This document shows positions 39,901 through 47,836 of a stretch of 64,000 bases of DNA, one piece after another. The stretch spans positions 248,001 through 312,000 of the forward strand of contig NZ_AUFX01000006.1 of the NCBI RefSeq assembly GCF_000426725.1. The letters run 5' to 3'. The translations under genes and the position numbers were made by a program. This DNA comes from Sporocytophaga myxococcoides DSM 11118. GTDB lineage: Bacteria > Bacteroidota > Bacteroidia > Cytophagales > Cytophagaceae. The notes under the pieces are model-generated. The model saw only the letters and a list, made by a program, of their open reading frames with translations. It was not told where the DNA came from and did no database searches. The first letter of the stretch is position 1, and every line of letters begins with the position of its first letter.

Positions 39901-40914
39901 GATGAATCTGGTATTTATATTCCGGCAAGTAACAAGCATCACGTTGAGAATGCAAATGTAACGTTTTCAGTGGAAGCTATTGTAAAATCAGATCAGATAC
40001 CTTATCCTGGAAACGTGATCAGCAGTGATTCACCTGATGAAGGAATTTTTGCCAGTCCGACAATCGGTACTCTTGAAATTGCGAGAAATGAATCAATGAC
40101 CGGCAATGATCTGTTATACTTTAATTACTATGGTGGTTATGTAAGTTATGAGTATAACTTTAAAGATGGCAAATGCCACCATATAGCAGTGGTACATGAT
40201 GGTAGCAAGTTAATTTTATACATAGATGGAACAAAGGTTGCAGAAGAAGCAAAACAATATCCGACAAATACACCATACGTAACTGGCGATACCCATCCAA
40301 TAATTTTAGGCGCTTTTGACAATGGATCTGACTTTGGCTTTCAGAAAAGTTTCAGAGGAACTATAAAAGAAGTTCGTTTCTGGAAAGATGTTACAAGGAC
40401 TCAGGCCACTATACAGGATCAGATGAATAAGGGACTGATAGGTACAGAAGCTGGTCTGAGAGGGTACTGGAAATTAAATGAAGGTGCTGGTCAATATGTA
40501 TATGACCGGTCGATCACTGATTATGGTCTTATTTTCCCTACACCTGGATTTTTAGGATTGACGCCAGACAATAATTATTCTGACCCAGGTATTGTTACAA
40601 ACTCATGTACTAGTATTGGTAGTCCACGCCTGGGAAGTGTTAATGAAGCAGATGTCATTAATTCATCGCAAAACATTGTTCAGGTATATCCCAATCCATT
40701 TAATGAGGAATTAAAGTTCACATTAAATGAAAATGTAACAGAACAACTATACAATGCTGAACTAAAAAACACATTAGGAATAACTGTTTTTGAGCAAAAA
40801 GAAGTTGTTCCTGGAGTGGAATATTCAATTAAGGAAAACATTGTTCCTGGAACCTATTTCCTGGAACTCCACAATGGAAATGAGAAGAGAGTAATTAAGG
40901 TAATTAAACTTTAA
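36934..40914 (+). CDS. T9SS-secreted metzincin-like metalloprotease with PPC repeats and LamG-like domain
   Basis: The 1326-residue protein has a signal peptide (cleavage after SFAQ) and a propeptide-like region. The protease domain at about 155-370 has zinc motif HEIGHTLALAH (His292, His296, His302, with catalytic Glu293) and a Met-turn candidate IMGVGY at Met322. Five PPC-like domains follow (about 400-950), each opening with C....EPN or with D.DYF/YK. A LamG/concanavalin-like domain comes next (about 1010-1225, with GYWKLNEGAG), and a type A T9SS CTD ends it (VYPNPFNEE). The usual Gly at HExxHxxG is Ala299. Probably an extracellular protease. Confidence 0.85.
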   Translation: MRKMNFLLLTGGLLLILVSQSFAQKYKEKDQGSVDTFKGKIKNKKDLDITLPGKDKVFKGEVKMNKVRNGATTVAGTLEDEPSSGFKFTYTEEGVEGLVLLKDKKQAFRYYTEKGKVKSKEVDIHSVICVEYASSAPSTSNARTSLAQVPPAGDPVYSLQSLAGAEAVVYLDFDGEVVTDTYWNAWFVNGNTINALPPAIDGTQIQEIFNLVSEDFMPFQLNITTSLSVYNAAPVNRRLRVVFTPYTDFSMLSGGVAFGGIFPSGDPANSPAWVFTDSHQNIAKKIGEAASHEIGHTLALAHDGKTGVTEYYEGHNGWAPIMGVGYNQPLSQWSKSEYPGAYNSPTVTPMQDDLDIITTVNGFGYRTDEDLNTTASARTLTIDGTGNVLAANNKGIISKRTDVDYFKFTASNQSNLTLSISPAQMHGDLDIQVRLLNSSGSQIAVFNPAGPGKVDVSNSITTGTYYLEIDGVGQGDLTTGYSDYGSLGAYSISGQLSACGNNFEPNESIAAASLINVNTTNNAAITTSTDVDYYKLNVTTANQDIELILKNLTANLKLELLSSTGTALFTSDNYGTSDEKISYLATTTGLYYVRVTGVSGAVTAGCYTLANSVKVNNCPAANEPNESISAATAFPLRSSIQGAINTTTDKDFYKLSNLTAGSVLKINLTGLTVDIDIRLLNSSGGLVAGSYNGGFSDENIIYNVPATGTYYLEMYGYMGANSRFCYTLTNDVILSCQNAYEPNNQPSQPLPEIPLNSTITADFNLPTYDYDYYVVTVPEKGTLSFSLTNPPATGIWLLLYNSANTFLTQSNTLALSYTVTTPGKYTILVFNSVTTTNLSCYNLTNTFTPECNPFEPNNTVATATATSLNGSFRSTFTAATDIDYFKIAVTERGQLKISLEDRDPTSIIIYNPAGQQITGNSNTGWNWPRNFLVDAPTTGNYIIELKPVTSYTITYPTQCYKIETSFVPMPVTLSTNAVKFNGDNKGISGDESGIYIPASNKHHVENANVTFSVEAIVKSDQIPYPGNVISSDSPDEGIFASPTIGTLEIARNESMTGNDLLYFNYYGGYVSYEYNFKDGKCHHIAVVHDGSKLILYIDGTKVAEEAKQYPTNTPYVTGDTHPIILGAFDNGSDFGFQKSFRGTIKEVRFWKDVTRTQATIQDQMNKGLIGTEAGLRGYWKLNEGAGQYVYDRSITDYGLIFPTPGFLGLTPDNNYSDPGIVTNSCTSIGSPRLGSVNEADVINSSQNIVQVYPNPFNEELKFTLNENVTEQLYNAELKNTLGITVFEQKEVVPGVEYSIKENIVPGTYFLELHNGNEKRVIKVIKL

Positions 40915-40925
40915 TACCTTCACAA

Positions 40926-40952
40926 AAAGGCTGTCCTCATAAGGCAGCCTTT
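40926..40952 (+). terminator. Intrinsic terminator after the protease gene
   Basis: AAAGGCTG (40926-40933) pairs with CAGCCTTT (40945-40952), followed by CTTTAC. It lies 12 bp after the stop codon. Confidence 0.75.
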
Positions 40953-41009
40953 CTTTACAATATTTTTTACCTATCTCATCATTGTTGTGAACTTCTCTCT
41001 ATCCGAAGT

Positions 41010-41069
41010 CTATTTGACTTCAGTCCTCAATGAGAGCAACTTTTAACATGCGGTTAAATGACAGATAAC
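41010..41069. repeat. Dispersed palindromic repeat, copy 2
   Basis: GAAGTC-TATT-TGACTTC and a following tail with TGAGAGCAA and TGCGGTTAAATGACAGAT match 32877-32940 with a few single-base gaps. Confidence 0.75.
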
Positions 41070-41216
41070 TATGCATTATCTAAACACTTACCCCCCGCCT
41101 AGTCTCCCTCTATGAATAATACCCGTTTAATGAACAACATATTTAGTAGAGACAGATATAAAATATGAACTCTAACATATATATTTATCTTAGTGAAAAT
41201 TTAAAATATTGATATT

Positions 41217-41777
41217 ATGAATGAAAAATGGTCTATTAATGAAATACAAGATGCCTGGCAATTGGCATCACAACTCCATGATGGACAGAAGTACGGAGGG
41301 GCCAATCAAGAAGAGCAAGTAGAATATATCAATCATATCGGAAGTGTAGTTTTTGAAATTATGACAGCCATTACTATTGAAGATGGGATGGATTCTAATC
41401 TCGCTATAAAATGCGCAGTCCTTCATGACACCATTGAAGACACGAGCTTATCCTATGATGACATTTTAACCAGGTTTGGAAGCCAGGTAGCAAATGGAGT
41501 TTTAGCATTGACTAAAAATGCAACCATAGAAGGAAAAAAAGAAAAGATGCTTGATAGCCTAAAGCGTATAAAAGAACAGCCAAAGGAAATCTGGGCCATC
41601 AAAATGGCTGACAGGATAGCTAATTTATATGCCCCTCCTTTTTATTGGACCAATGAGAAGAAAAAGGAATATATTGAAGAAGCATGTTTAATTCATGATG
41701 AATTGAAAGAAGGGAACAAATATCTGGCAACAAGACTAGCCAATAAAATTATAGAGTATCAAAAGTTTATTGATTAA
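41217..41777 (+). CDS. Single-domain HD hydrolase, SpoT/Mesh1-like (small alarmone hydrolase)
   Basis: The 186-residue protein consists only of the HD hydrolase domain found in RelA/SpoT. The metal-site residues are visible: His21 in LASQLHDGQ, His40 in EYINHIGSV, His70-Asp71 in AVLHDTIEDTS (with Glu74-Asp75), and the Asp in KMADRIANL. There is no synthetase or TGS domain. The family removes pyrophosphate from (p)ppGpp or related nucleotides. No alarmone synthetase is adjacent. Confidence 0.82.
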   Translation: MNEKWSINEIQDAWQLASQLHDGQKYGGANQEEQVEYINHIGSVVFEIMTAITIEDGMDSNLAIKCAVLHDTIEDTSLSYDDILTRFGSQVANGVLALTKNATIEGKKEKMLDSLKRIKEQPKEIWAIKMADRIANLYAPPFYWTNEKKKEYIEEACLIHDELKEGNKYLATRLANKIIEYQKFID

Positions 41778-41932
41778 ACAAAAATATAATGTTGCATAAA
41801 CCAACTGCAGGAAATAAACAGACTACTTAACAATTTAAAACAACAAGGCAAGCTATCAATATAAATTCGCTTACTACCTCTACCACTCAATAGTATTAAT
41901 TTTTATATTCATATTTTTAAAAACCATTTTTT

Positions 41933-42316
41933 ATGAAAAATTTATTTTGTACCCTAACACTTTTACTTGCCCTGGCAACAATATTCTCATCTTGCAAAAA
42001 AGACTACAGTCCGGACTGCGACCTTCCCACACCAAATCAAATAATTGTAACCCACAAGGCCAACGAAACTTATCAGTTTGACATGGGAAATTTTGGTGAT
42101 GAAGAAGGGGCATCAATCTCCAAACAAGCAACCAATTTTTCTGTAAGTACATTGGAACGAGAAATCAATACTGGAAAAGTTATTTATAAATACACTCCTG
42201 CCATCAATTTTACAGGTACTGACGAAGTTCAAATTAAATCAGAAAGAGGTTCGGATGGAGCAAGTCCGAATAACTATATAATTTATATGACAATAAAATT
42301 CATAATCAAAAATTAG
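41933..42316 (+). CDS. Small lipoprotein with cadherin/Ig-like repeat
   Basis: The 127-residue protein has a lipoprotein signal (LLLALATIFSSC-K-K). The mature part contains one beta domain of the Y.P..NF.G.DEVQI.....G type, a pattern common to bacterial cadherin-like or Ig-like repeats. The rest is short and polar. Likely on the periplasmic or outer surface; the role is unknown. Confidence 0.7.
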   Translation: MKNLFCTLTLLLALATIFSSCKKDYSPDCDLPTPNQIIVTHKANETYQFDMGNFGDEEGASISKQATNFSVSTLEREINTGKVIYKYTPAINFTGTDEVQIKSERGSDGASPNNYIIYMTIKFIIKN

Positions 42317-42325
42317 ATTAGGAGA

Positions 42326-42353
42326 CTCAGGCTGAAGCTATCATCAGCCTGAG
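42326..42353. terminator. Bidirectional terminator
   Basis: CTCAGGCTGA and TCAGCCTGAG form a perfect 10-bp stem with an 8-nt loop, between convergent genes that end at 42316 and 42362. Confidence 0.7.
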
Positions 42354-42361
42354 AAGATTAT

Positions 42362-43450
42362 TCATTTTATTTTTCCTCTCTCAATTGTCACACATATAAG
42401 TTTATATCCATTATCAGTCCTCAAAAAATCAAAGTGGTCTTGCAGATAGTCACCTTTCTTTTTATGTGTGATTACAATACTTTTCACAGGGTAAATCCAT
42501 GACTTTGGTTCTCTGCAATTGTTATAGAAATTATCAAAGTCATTGGAGGTATACATATACGGATTAAGATCGCCAGTAAAAATATTATACTCCCCTTTGG
42601 AGGTATTAAAACCAAGCAACTTTGATTTAATCAGCTCATAATTTCTTTCAATAAAACTTTTCTTTCCCTCTTTTATCCAGCCTTTAGGTTCTTTCCAAAA
42701 TATCACTTCATCATATGTTGCATTCAGCAAATTATCTTTAGTAAACTGTTCTATCAGATTAACTTTTAACAAATATTTAAATTCCTGATCGAAATCAATG
42801 AATGAGTAATACCTGCCATCTACAGCTCTGAAGCTTTGGAGCAATGTGTCTCTGCTTGGTTCATTGGAAATATTTAATGAGTAAAAATTTAAATTATCTA
42901 CCCATTTAAAATTATCAATGAGAACATTGTTATTCGTATCAATAAGTACTTCTTTACCTCCTATCCAACTATAGTGCTCACCACCTTCCCAATATTTTTT
43001 CTCAGCACCTTTTAAAGCTATAATCATTCCATTAGTTACTCCGGTCATCTCATTGTATTCAGCAGGAATAATTACATCTCCCTTTCCATTAAACACTCCT
43101 ACTTTGTCTGTTTTATGATCTCTGAAACGAATAAAGCCTTCACTTTCGCAGTCACAAACATTGTCGAACATATACAAGCTGTCTCTGCCGATAACTCTTC
43201 CGGACTTTGATAAGTAATAAGTTGTCCATTCTCCATTTACTTCTTCAGTGGCAGCAATAATATCGTCAAACTTATGAGCAGGAGTCATATTAAGAACGAA
43301 CTTCGGCTCTATCTTTACGATTCCATTTTTGTCTTTAAAACCCACCAATGTTGTATCCTTATTCCAGAAAGCATTCCAGGGCTCGTTGCTTTGTGCGAAT
43401 GAAATGCAGCAAAAAATTATCAATAAAAATGTGAGAATATTATATTTCAT
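42362..43450 (-). CDS. Secreted WG-repeat-like protein
   Basis: The 362-residue protein has a signal peptide (ending FAQS). The N-terminal half has WG/KWG-like repeats: GFKDKNGIVKIEPKF and then VGVFNGKGDVIIPAEYNEM. The C-terminal half is not recognised and includes several aromatic clusters (NPYMYTSNDFDNFYNN). WG repeats are common in exported Bacteroidota proteins of unknown role. Confidence 0.68.
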   Translation of the reverse strand: MKYNILTFLLIIFCCISFAQSNEPWNAFWNKDTTLVGFKDKNGIVKIEPKFVLNMTPAHKFDDIIAATEEVNGEWTTYYLSKSGRVIGRDSLYMFDNVCDCESEGFIRFRDHKTDKVGVFNGKGDVIIPAEYNEMTGVTNGMIIALKGAEKKYWEGGEHYSWIGGKEVLIDTNNNVLIDNFKWVDNLNFYSLNISNEPSRDTLLQSFRAVDGRYYSFIDFDQEFKYLLKVNLIEQFTKDNLLNATYDEVIFWKEPKGWIKEGKKSFIERNYELIKSKLLGFNTSKGEYNIFTGDLNPYMYTSNDFDNFYNNCREPKSWIYPVKSIVITHKKKGDYLQDHFDFLRTDNGYKLICVTIERGKIK

Positions 43451-44012
43451 TCTATGCTAAATAAAGCTTTATTATAATACTTAATCTATTAATTCTTCAG
43501 TTCACCAAAAATGTTTATTATAAAAAAGTGAATGGAGAAAATATGAAATAAATTGTAAGAAAGCTTTCTTAAGATATTCAACTGACTCTTTTCATCCCAA
43601 ATTTTGCTCTTTCACCCTCAAGATTCACTCCAAAAGAATCAATTTTCATATTAATAACCTCCATTTTCCCATGAAAAATTCAATTTTTCAATAAAAAAGA
43701 CTCAACTTTCAATCTATAAGCCAAAATTTTCAGCAAATAAGTGCCAAAATTTGATTTAAAAGAGTCAATATTCGGGTAAAAAGAATCAATTTTTAACTCA
43801 AAAAACACAATTTTCAATCAAAAAGACTCGAATCACACTCTTTCAGAGTCAAATTTCAAAATATTCCTTCTTTCTCCTCACAATCTGATGATTACCCTCC
43901 AGCATAAAAGGCTGGCAGTTAAAAAATGTCCTTCACATTAAGTGATAAGGATTATATCCAGCCATTTTGAATTCTAATTTTGTTTAACTATTTTTAAAAA
44001 AAGTTAAACAAA
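43451..44012. other. Intergenic region, 562 bp, between divergent genes
   Basis: It holds the 21-bp periodic repeat (43596-43850), followed by the promoter and operator palindrome of the CarH-like gene (43975-44013). No ORF is supported. Confidence 0.7.
43596..43850. repeat. Degenerate 21-bp tandem repeat upstream of the carotenoid cluster
   Basis: About 12 consecutive units of exactly 21 bp can be laid out, with a consensus near AAAAGA.TCAATTTTCAATC. Examples are units starting AAAAGAATCAATTTTCA, AAAAGACTCAACTTTCA, AAAAGAGTCAATATTCG and AAAAGAATCAATTTTTA. Spacing is kept although the bases have drifted. A related period is seen at 52659-53062. Confidence 0.75.
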
Positions 44013-44013
44013 A
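43975..44013 (+). promoter_or_regulatory. Promoter box and operator-like palindrome of the CarH-like gene
   Basis: TAATTTTG (43975-43982) fits TAnnTTTG. It overlaps the left arm of a perfect 12-bp inverted repeat, TTTTGTTTAACT (43978-43989) and AGTTAAACAAAA (44002-44013), with a 12-nt A/T spacer. The right arm ends on the A of the ATG. A repressor bound here would block the -7 region and start site. Binding by the CarH-like protein itself is inferred. Confidence 0.7.
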
Positions 44014-44906
44014 TGTCGGTTTATTCAATTTCAGATCTTGAAAAGCTCAGTGGGATAAAAGCTCACACCATAAGGATATGGGAACAACGATATGAAATTC
44101 TTAAACCACTGCGCTCTGAGGGAAATGTAAGGTATTACGATGATGATCAGGTCAGGCAATTCATTCAGATAGCTCTATTGGTTCGCAACGGATATAAAAT
44201 ATCCAAAATTTGCAAACTGGATAATGCGGCCATTTACAAAATGGTTGAAGATTTAACGGATGAGTCAACCGACGATATCAAAACAAAATTACTGGTAGAC
44301 AGGTTGATCTCAGTCGCGATTGACTTTGATGAACACTCTTTTCAAAGAATATTTCAGGAATCAATAAATCATTATGGAATGATTGCCACTTATGAAAAAG
44401 TGATTTATCCTATGTTGGTAAAAATAGGTTTACTCTGGGGCAAAACAGAACTGATTCCAGCACAGGAACACTTTATTTCAAATCTTGTCAAGCAAAAGTT
44501 ATATCACTCCATTGATGCGTTACCTCCTGCTCCTCATGGATCTAAAACATGGCTATTGTTTCTTCCCGAAGAAGAAGACCATGAACTAGGACTTCTTTTA
44601 TCCAGCTACATTCTCAGAGCTAATAATTATCGTGTTATTTACCTGGGACAACGGGTTCCTTACTACAATCTGAAAACTGTTATTGAAAAAATCAAACCTG
44701 ACTACATGCAGTATTTCATAGTAAGGTATTATAGCTCGGAAACCGTTCAGGATCTGATATCTGGTATGAACCATGACTTTCCTGAGATAACAAAATGTGT
44801 TTCAATGTCTGAAACATTATTCCAATCCATTCAACTTCCAAAGGACCACAGATATATAAAAGACATAGACCATCTTCTTCAACTCATACAATCTGACAAA
44901 CCATGA
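44013..44906 (+). CDS. CarH/LitR-like MerR regulator with B12-binding (light-sensing) domain
   Basis: The 297-residue protein has a MerR HTH (about 4-72, ISDLEKLSGIKAHTIRIWEQ). The four-helix B12-capping domain contains W142 and E152-H153, that is the Wx9EH motif diagnostic of adenosylcobalamin photoreceptors. The Rossmann-type B12 domain has E188-x-H190-x-x-G193, with His190 as probable lower cobalt ligand. In known CarH the dark tetramer represses carotenoid genes and light breaks it. The residue just after the Trp, His in the Thermus protein as I recall it, is Gly143 here. It overlaps crtI by 4 bp, so it is the first gene of the pigment operon. Confidence 0.87.
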   Translation: MSVYSISDLEKLSGIKAHTIRIWEQRYEILKPLRSEGNVRYYDDDQVRQFIQIALLVRNGYKISKICKLDNAAIYKMVEDLTDESTDDIKTKLLVDRLISVAIDFDEHSFQRIFQESINHYGMIATYEKVIYPMLVKIGLLWGKTELIPAQEHFISNLVKQKLYHSIDALPPAPHGSKTWLLFLPEEEDHELGLLLSSYILRANNYRVIYLGQRVPYYNLKTVIEKIKPDYMQYFIVRYYSSETVQDLISGMNHDFPEITKCVSMSETLFQSIQLPKDHRYIKDIDHLLQLIQSDKP

Positions 44907-46381
44907 AAACCATAGCCATTATAGGATCAGGCATTAGTGGTCTGAGTGCCGCAGCATACCTGGCATCGAAAGGTCAGAATGTTTTGGTATTTGAAAAAAA
45001 TAATGAGATCGGAGGCCGCATGCGTCAGCACAAAGCCGAGGGATTTACTTTTGATATGGGACCCAGCTGGTATTGGATGCCTGATGTGTTTGATACATTC
45101 TTTGAAAATCTTGGACATAAAACATCTGATTTTTACGAATTAAAAAAACTGGATCCTGGCTTTCAGATTATCACCAGTAATAATGAAATCATGAAAATTC
45201 CGGCTTGTTGGGATAACTTGCTTGAGATGATTGAAAATATTGAAGCAGGCGCCGCAGAAAGGTTAAAAGAGTTTATGAAGGAGGCTGCATACAAATATGA
45301 AGTCGGTATCAAAAAGCTGGTATATAAGCCAGGCCTGTCTGTCTGGGAGCTGCTGACAAAGGATACTATTAAAGGAGTATTTCGCCTGCAGTTATTTTCT
45401 TCATACAGTGCTCATGTGCGGAAATATTTTTCAAACAAAAAAATAATAGCATTAATGGAGTTCCCGGTATTGTTTCTCGGCGCAATGCCTAAAGATACTC
45501 CGGCGCTATACAGTTTGATGAATTATGCAGGATTGTATCAGGGCACATTTTATCCTATGGGTGGATTAAAAAAAGTGACGGATGCTATGCAGCAAGCGGG
45601 TGCACAGAGAGGTGTAAAATTTTATGTAAATGAAGCTGTTGAATCTGTAACCCAAGGTTTGGGATATGGCATTGATATTAAAACTTCAAAACGATTGCTG
45701 CAGGTTGATGGTATTATTGCCAGCGCCGACTATCATCATGTTGAACAAAAACTTCTGAATCAGGAAGACAGGAATTACGCTGAACAATACTGGCAAAAGA
45801 AAACCTTTGCTCCATCATCTCTGCTGTTTTATATAGGAGTTAACAGAAAACTTCCAAGGCTTGAGCATCATAACTTGTTCTTTGATGCAGACTTTGATGA
45901 TCATGCCCGGGCTATTTATGAAAAACCAGAATGGCCTGATCAACCATTATTTTATGTTTGTTGCCCTTCGAAAACAGATCCTGATGTTGCACCTTCAGGA
46001 ATGGAGAATCTTTTCATACTCATGCCGATAGCACCAGACATAGAAGATAGTGAAGAAAAGAGAGAATCTTACTTTGTAAAATTATTAACCCGACTTGAAA
46101 AATTTACCGGTGTGCCTGTCCGCGAACATATAGTTTATAAGAGAAGCTATTGTGTTGAGGATTTTAAATCTGACTATAACTCCTACAAAGGAAATGCCTA
46201 TGGATTAGCCAATACATTAATGCAAACAGCTAATCTTAAACCAAAAATTAAAAACAAACACATACAAAACTTTTATTATACAGGTCAACTCACTGTTCCG
46301 GGCCCCGGAGTTCCACCTTCAATCATATCAGGTCAGGTTGCAGCAACAGAATTATTAAAATCATTACGGATAAATATATGA
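44903..46381 (+). CDS. crtI: Phytoene desaturase (CrtI type)
   Basis: The 492-residue FAD-dependent enzyme starts with a dinucleotide-binding fold (IIGSGISGLSAAAYLASKG, then EKNNEIGGRM). It has the substrate-side FDMGPSWYWMP motif and ends with the CrtI-family signature GQLTVPGPGVPPSIISGQ. It would dehydrogenate phytoene stepwise to lycopene. It overlaps carH-like by 4 bp and crtB by 4 bp, consistent with translational coupling. Confidence 0.95.
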   Translation: MKTIAIIGSGISGLSAAAYLASKGQNVLVFEKNNEIGGRMRQHKAEGFTFDMGPSWYWMPDVFDTFFENLGHKTSDFYELKKLDPGFQIITSNNEIMKIPACWDNLLEMIENIEAGAAERLKEFMKEAAYKYEVGIKKLVYKPGLSVWELLTKDTIKGVFRLQLFSSYSAHVRKYFSNKKIIALMEFPVLFLGAMPKDTPALYSLMNYAGLYQGTFYPMGGLKKVTDAMQQAGAQRGVKFYVNEAVESVTQGLGYGIDIKTSKRLLQVDGIIASADYHHVEQKLLNQEDRNYAEQYWQKKTFAPSSLLFYIGVNRKLPRLEHHNLFFDADFDDHARAIYEKPEWPDQPLFYVCCPSKTDPDVAPSGMENLFILMPIAPDIEDSEEKRESYFVKLLTRLEKFTGVPVREHIVYKRSYCVEDFKSDYNSYKGNAYGLANTLMQTANLKPKIKNKHIQNFYYTGQLTVPGPGVPPSIISGQVAATELLKSLRINI

Positions 46382-47214
46382 AACAGCTTTTCGATGATGT
46401 ATCTGCCAAGTGCAGTAAATTGACAACACAGAGCTATAGTACAAGCTTCTCGTTAGGCATTCGTTTTTTAGGTAAAGATTTACATCGGCCCATTTATTCT
46501 TTATATGGCTTTGTTAGGTTTGCTGATGAAATTGTTGACTCCTTTCATGAGTATCCAAAGAAAGACTTAATGGAGTGTTTTCGCAAAGATACTGTCAAGG
46601 CCTTAGAGGACAGGATCAGTTTAAATCCCATATTAAACTCCTTTCAACAGGTAGTGCATGAATACAATATTGAATGGGAATTAATAGATACGTTCCTAAA
46701 AAGTATGGAAATGGATCTGGAACAAAGAGAATATACAGAGGACGCTTACAAGCAGTATATCTTGGGATCTGCAGAAGTTGTAGGATTGATGTGCCTGCGC
46801 GTTTTTGTACAAAATGACACAAGCCTTTATAACCAGTTAAAACCCTATGCTATGAGTCTTGGCTCTGCCTTCCAGAAAATTAATTTCCTCCGAGATATAC
46901 ACACCGATTATATACAACTCGGCCGTACGTACTTTCCTGATATTGATATGCAATCTTTTGACAAAACAATAAAGATGAATATCGAAAAGGATATTGAAAA
47001 AGACTTCAACCATGCATTGATAGGCATTAAACTATTACCTTCCTATTCTAAAACAGGGGTATATCTTGCCTTTATATACTACAAGGCTTTATTTAGAAAA
47101 ATCAAATCTTTACCTGCGGAAACAATTTTACAGCAACGTATTCGCATTCCCAACATTAATAAGCTGGGGTTAATGTTTCAGTGTTACATAAGAAGTCAGT
47201 TCAATATTTTATAA
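46378..47214 (+). CDS. crtB: Phytoene synthase
   Basis: The 278-residue protein has the two Asp-rich motifs of squalene/phytoene synthases: DEIVDSF near residue 50 and DIHTDYIQLGRTYFP near 180. It also has the Y.FVRFADE context. It condenses two geranylgeranyl diphosphates to phytoene. It is coupled to crtI by a 4-bp overlap and ends 2 bp before idi. Confidence 0.94.
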   Translation: MKQLFDDVSAKCSKLTTQSYSTSFSLGIRFLGKDLHRPIYSLYGFVRFADEIVDSFHEYPKKDLMECFRKDTVKALEDRISLNPILNSFQQVVHEYNIEWELIDTFLKSMEMDLEQREYTEDAYKQYILGSAEVVGLMCLRVFVQNDTSLYNQLKPYAMSLGSAFQKINFLRDIHTDYIQLGRTYFPDIDMQSFDKTIKMNIEKDIEKDFNHALIGIKLLPSYSKTGVYLAFIYYKALFRKIKSLPAETILQQRIRIPNINKLGLMFQCYIRSQFNIL

Positions 47215-47216
47215 TC

Positions 47217-47732
47217 ATGAATCAAATTATTCTGGTAAATAGTCATGATCAGGAAGTAGGACTGATGGACAAGCTCGAAGCTCATCAAAAAGGTTTGCTT
47301 CACAGGGCTGTATCTGTCTTCCTGTTCAATTCGGAAGGGAAACTGCTTTTACAACAAAGATCAAAAACCAAGTACCACTCCGGAGGATTATGGACCAACA
47401 CAGCCTGCAGCCATCCTTATCCGGGAGAGACAACATTAAATGCTGCCATACGGAGGCTAAATGAAGAAATGGGTATAGAAGCAAATCTTCAGGAAGCATT
47501 TCACTTTACCTATCGGGCGGAATTTGAAAACGGACTTGTCGAACATGAATATGATCATGTATATGTGGGTAGTTCAGACCTCTCTCCCGATCCCGCCCCT
47601 GATGAGGTGATGGATTTCACATACCATTCGTTGGAAGAAATCGAAAACAAACTGATTACTACACCTGAGTTGTTCACGGAGTGGTTTAAACTTTGTTATA
47701 AATATGCCTTTCAATACTACAATCAAAAATAG
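47217..47732 (+). CDS. idi: Isopentenyl-diphosphate delta-isomerase, type I
   Basis: I chose ATG 47217 (171 residues), because the upstream ATG at 47181 lies inside crtB and the family N-terminus begins at MNQIILVNSHDQEVG. The Nudix-like core shows LWTNTACSHPYPGE with the catalytic Cys and metal-binding His, R.L.EEMGIE, and EHEYDHVY with the catalytic Glu. It interconverts IPP and DMAPP and so feeds the pigment pathway. Confidence 0.94.
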   Translation: MNQIILVNSHDQEVGLMDKLEAHQKGLLHRAVSVFLFNSEGKLLLQQRSKTKYHSGGLWTNTACSHPYPGETTLNAAIRRLNEEMGIEANLQEAFHFTYRAEFENGLVEHEYDHVYVGSSDLSPDPAPDEVMDFTYHSLEEIENKLITTPELFTEWFKLCYKYAFQYYNQK

Positions 47733-47836
47733 AAAATCAAATCGCTGACAGGGAGTAGATATGCTTTCATCGACTTCGTTTATAATACTGTTATCTAAAG
47801 ACTTTAATGTAACATCTACATATAAATTAGTTAAAA

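Larger units (their letters stand above)
40915..41216. other. Intergenic region, 302 bp
   Basis: It holds the protease terminator (40926-40952) and the second copy of a dispersed palindromic repeat (41010-41069). The rest has no visible signal. Confidence 0.6.

Noticed and set aside
43596-43850. CRISPR array
   Set aside because: The units are contiguous with no unique spacers, vary in sequence, and no cas genes are near. The same holds for 52659-53062.
47181-47216. Upstream start for idi inside crtB
   Set aside because: The first 12 residues are crtB sequence in another frame. ATG 47217 fits the family N-terminus and lies 2 bp after the crtB stop.
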